64,000 nucleotides of DNA, taken from the NCBI RefSeq assembly GCF_001026905.1, contig NZ_LAQL01000002.1:744001-808000 (forward strand). Reading direction: 5' to 3'. Below the pieces are notes generated by a model. That model was not told where the DNA came from and searched no databases. It worked only from the letters and a program-made list of their open reading frames with translations. The first letter of the stretch is position 1. Every line of letters starts with the position of its first letter. Positions 62,793 through 64,000 of this stretch are shown in pieces. The DNA comes from Kiloniella spongiae (GTDB taxonomy: Bacteria > Pseudomonadota > Alphaproteobacteria > Kiloniellales > Kiloniellaceae). Both the position numbers and the translations under genes were made by a program.

Positions 62793-63677
62793 TTATCGCA
62801 AAGCGCCTGATGATCCTGCAAATGTTCTTGCTAATGAGACAAAAGCTTCCACGACCCGTCGCTTAAGCTGGCTTTTGAGACAAATCACCATGTCACGGTT
62901 ACTATTCGCAAGCTCTTTCAGGGGCACAGCGACCGTTCGATTATCCCCCAATATTTCATGCTCGAATAAGAACCCGATGCCCAACCCCACAGCAACAGCT
63001 TCTCGTACAGCTTCACGGCTACCCAATTCCAACTCATTTTCATAACTCAGAGACAATTCTTTCACGGCACCTTCGAAGACCCGCCGGGTATTGGATCCTC
63101 GTTCACGCAAAATCAATTGTTCATCCATCAAATCAGACAAGCAAAGAAGCTTTCGAGCAGCTAAAGGATGATCCTTGTGAATCAGAGCGGTCATTGACTG
63201 TACAGAGAGTTCATCAATGACAAGACGGTCACTTTCAGGACAATTAGCCGTTATTCCTACATCCGCTCTTTGTCCTAGAATGTCCTGTCTCACCGTCTCA
63301 GCATTCCCTAGCATTACGGTCAACTTGATACCCGGATATTTTTCCCGAAATGTCGCGATGATATTCAAGGCTGCATGGGGGCCATCTGCTGCTATTTTCA
63401 GATGCCCTTTTTCCAAAGCTGAAGATGCTGACAGGTAGTTTTGAATATCTTCCTCTTCGATAAAAAATCGACGTGTTCTATCATACAGCCCCTGACCATC
63501 CGATGTGAGAATTGCCTTGCCGCCACTGCGGATAAAAAGTGTCAACCCGTAAGATTCTTCTAAACTTTTCACCTGAATTGTAACTGCGGGAGGGCTGAGG
63601 CTTAAAAGATGAGCCCCCTTGGCAAAACTCCCTTCTCTTGCCACGGCATCAAAAGCTCTTAGCTGACTATGTCTCAT
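62793..63677 (-). CDS. LysR-family transcriptional regulator
   Basis: The 294-residue regulator has an N-terminal winged helix (LRAFDAVAREGSFAKGAHLLSLSPPAVTIQVKSLEESYGLTLF) and a CysB/CbbR-like ligand domain (GHLKIAADGPHAALNIIATFREKYPGI; LILRERGSNTRRVFEGAV; VGLGIGFLFEHE). The RERGS-x-TR segment is shared with CbbR/CysL-like regulators of phosphonate, carbon or sulfur genes. It is divergent from the gene at 63798, across an AT-rich region with dyads, so that gene is the likely target. Confidence 0.9.
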   Translation of the reverse strand: MRHSQLRAFDAVAREGSFAKGAHLLSLSPPAVTIQVKSLEESYGLTLFIRSGGKAILTSDGQGLYDRTRRFFIEEEDIQNYLSASSALEKGHLKIAADGPHAALNIIATFREKYPGIKLTVMLGNAETVRQDILGQRADVGITANCPESDRLVIDELSVQSMTALIHKDHPLAARKLLCLSDLMDEQLILRERGSNTRRVFEGAVKELSLSYENELELGSREAVREAVAVGLGIGFLFEHEILGDNRTVAVPLKELANSNRDMVICLKSQLKRRVVEAFVSLARTFAGSSGALR

Positions 63678-63693
63678 TTTCTTGTTAGACCCT

Positions 63694-63721
63694 AAATTAA
63701 ATTTTATTTAATTTATTAAAT
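63694..63721. promoter_or_regulatory. overlapping AT-rich dyads between LysR and its divergent neighbour
   Basis: AAATTAAAT-TTT-ATTTAATTT (63694-63714) and ATTTAAT-TT-ATTAAAT (63706-63721) are overlapping perfect dyads just before the LysR start. They fit a LysR autoregulation and activation site. The same bases also match TTAA-N7-TTAA (63697-63711), the CtrA pattern, but the AT content makes chance likely. Confidence 0.45.
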
Positions 63722-63797
63722 ACTGAATTTAATTTGTCTTGATAAGCCTCAAATAACAAACTGATGGCAGGATCAGAACATCCATAGGAAGACTTTA

Positions 63798-64000
63798 ATG
63801 TCAAAACCACCTTCTCCGAACGATACCTCAAAGAAGTATGCTGAAAAGAAATCCTTTGATTATATGAACCCTGCTGTGCCGGATGAGCTTCCTCTTTTCC
63901 ACGTTCCCCTAATCAAAGCTACATCTGATTCGCTCCAAGGTTTTGGGACCGTCGTGACGGATTATATGTCACATCCCGTAGAAATCGTTCAATGGCCCGC
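63798..64000 (+). CDS. N-terminal part of a protein, possibly ureidoglycolate lyase-like
   Basis: The first 67 codons are present: a polar N-terminus (MSKPPSPNDTSKKYAEKK), then FHVPLIKATSDSLQGFGTVV and VEIVQWPA at the window edge. The VPLIKAT-x-x-x-L-x-G-F-G segment recalls ureidoglycolate lyase-type (PF04115-like) proteins found near LysR genes in alphaproteobacteria, but the fragment is too short for certainty. The ATG at 63798 has GGAAGA upstream. It is divergent from the LysR gene. Confidence 0.5.
   Translation, partial: MSKPPSPNDTSKKYAEKKSFDYMNPAVPDELPLFHVPLIKATSDSLQGFGTVVTDYMSHPVEIVQWP

Noticed and set aside
1-64000. Search for CRISPR arrays, insertion sequences, prophage or integrase genes
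   Set aside because: No regularly spaced repeats, transposase or phage motifs were recognised on reading both strands; the direct repeats found are short and local.

Overview
The window looks like chromosomal DNA from a moderate-GC, probably marine alphaproteobacterium of the Rhodospirillales/Kiloniellales/Sneathiellales type. The placement rests on gene content and order and is weak below class level. The class-level evidence is a DivL-type kinase with tyrosine at the phospho-acceptor position, a TIGR02300 (FYDLN-acid) protein, AddAB instead of RecBCD, the HutF-HutG branch of histidine degradation, and the order tRNA-Ala / FYDLN / aroA-cmk-rpsA-ihfB followed by trp-accD-folC and trxA-addA-addB-murU-tsaE-divL-ahcY. 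No phage, transposase, integron, CRISPR array or rRNA operon was seen.

Layout. 1-6.3 kb: a GT87 glycosyltransferase cut by the window edge, two tandem paralogous small proteins of unknown function, a HemL-like aminotransferase, a PQQ-type sugar dehydrogenase, a LysR regulator and two small orphan proteins. 6.7-16.4 kb: a complete molybdenum hydroxylase cluster of the form II carbon monoxide dehydrogenase type. It runs coxG, coxS-L-M, coxD-E, a split XdhC pair, a molybdopterin-binding/MocA fusion and a SufU-like scaffold. The last four genes are joined by 4-nt start/stop overlaps, and a terminator-like hairpin separates the catalytic subunits from the maturation genes. 16.5-27.8 kb: two sensor kinases, a beta-hydroxyacid dehydrogenase, an SbmA/BacA-like transporter, a nitrilase, a class V aminotransferase, and a PepSY / cytochrome b561 / membrane-bound LuxR trio. 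27.9-31 kb: hutC-hutF divergent from hutG, with a palindromic operator lying on the hutG promoter. 31-34.4 kb: a Tat-exported metallo-beta-lactamase-fold protein, a Stf0-like sulfotransferase and a LysR gene, with several striking inverted and direct repeats. 34.2-50.1 kb: housekeeping genes on the plus strand (aroA, cmk, rpsA, ihfB, lapA, pyrF, trpF, trpB, trpA, accD, folC). An ornithine cyclodeaminase homologue, two paralogous membrane proteins and an atypical PAP2 protein are interspersed. 50.3-62.6 kb: a minus-strand housekeeping block (ahcY, divL, tsaE, murU-like, addB, addA, trxA). 62.8-64 kb: a LysR gene divergent from a gene cut by the right edge.

How genes work together. The cox cluster encodes the three-subunit Mo-MCD/FAD/2Fe-2S enzyme together with the ATPase/VWA pair, XdhC proteins and MocA needed to build and insert its cofactor. 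trpF, trpB and trpA supply late tryptophan synthesis steps. AddA and AddB form the double-strand-break helicase-nuclease. HutF and HutG convert formiminoglutamate to glutamate by way of formylglutamate, under HutC control. The least understood elements are the paired small proteins at the left edge, the PepSY/cytochrome b/LuxR trio, the tandem membrane paralogues between pyrF and trpF, an orphan plus-strand terminator near 6.06 kb, and the palindromes around the metallo-hydrolase gene.
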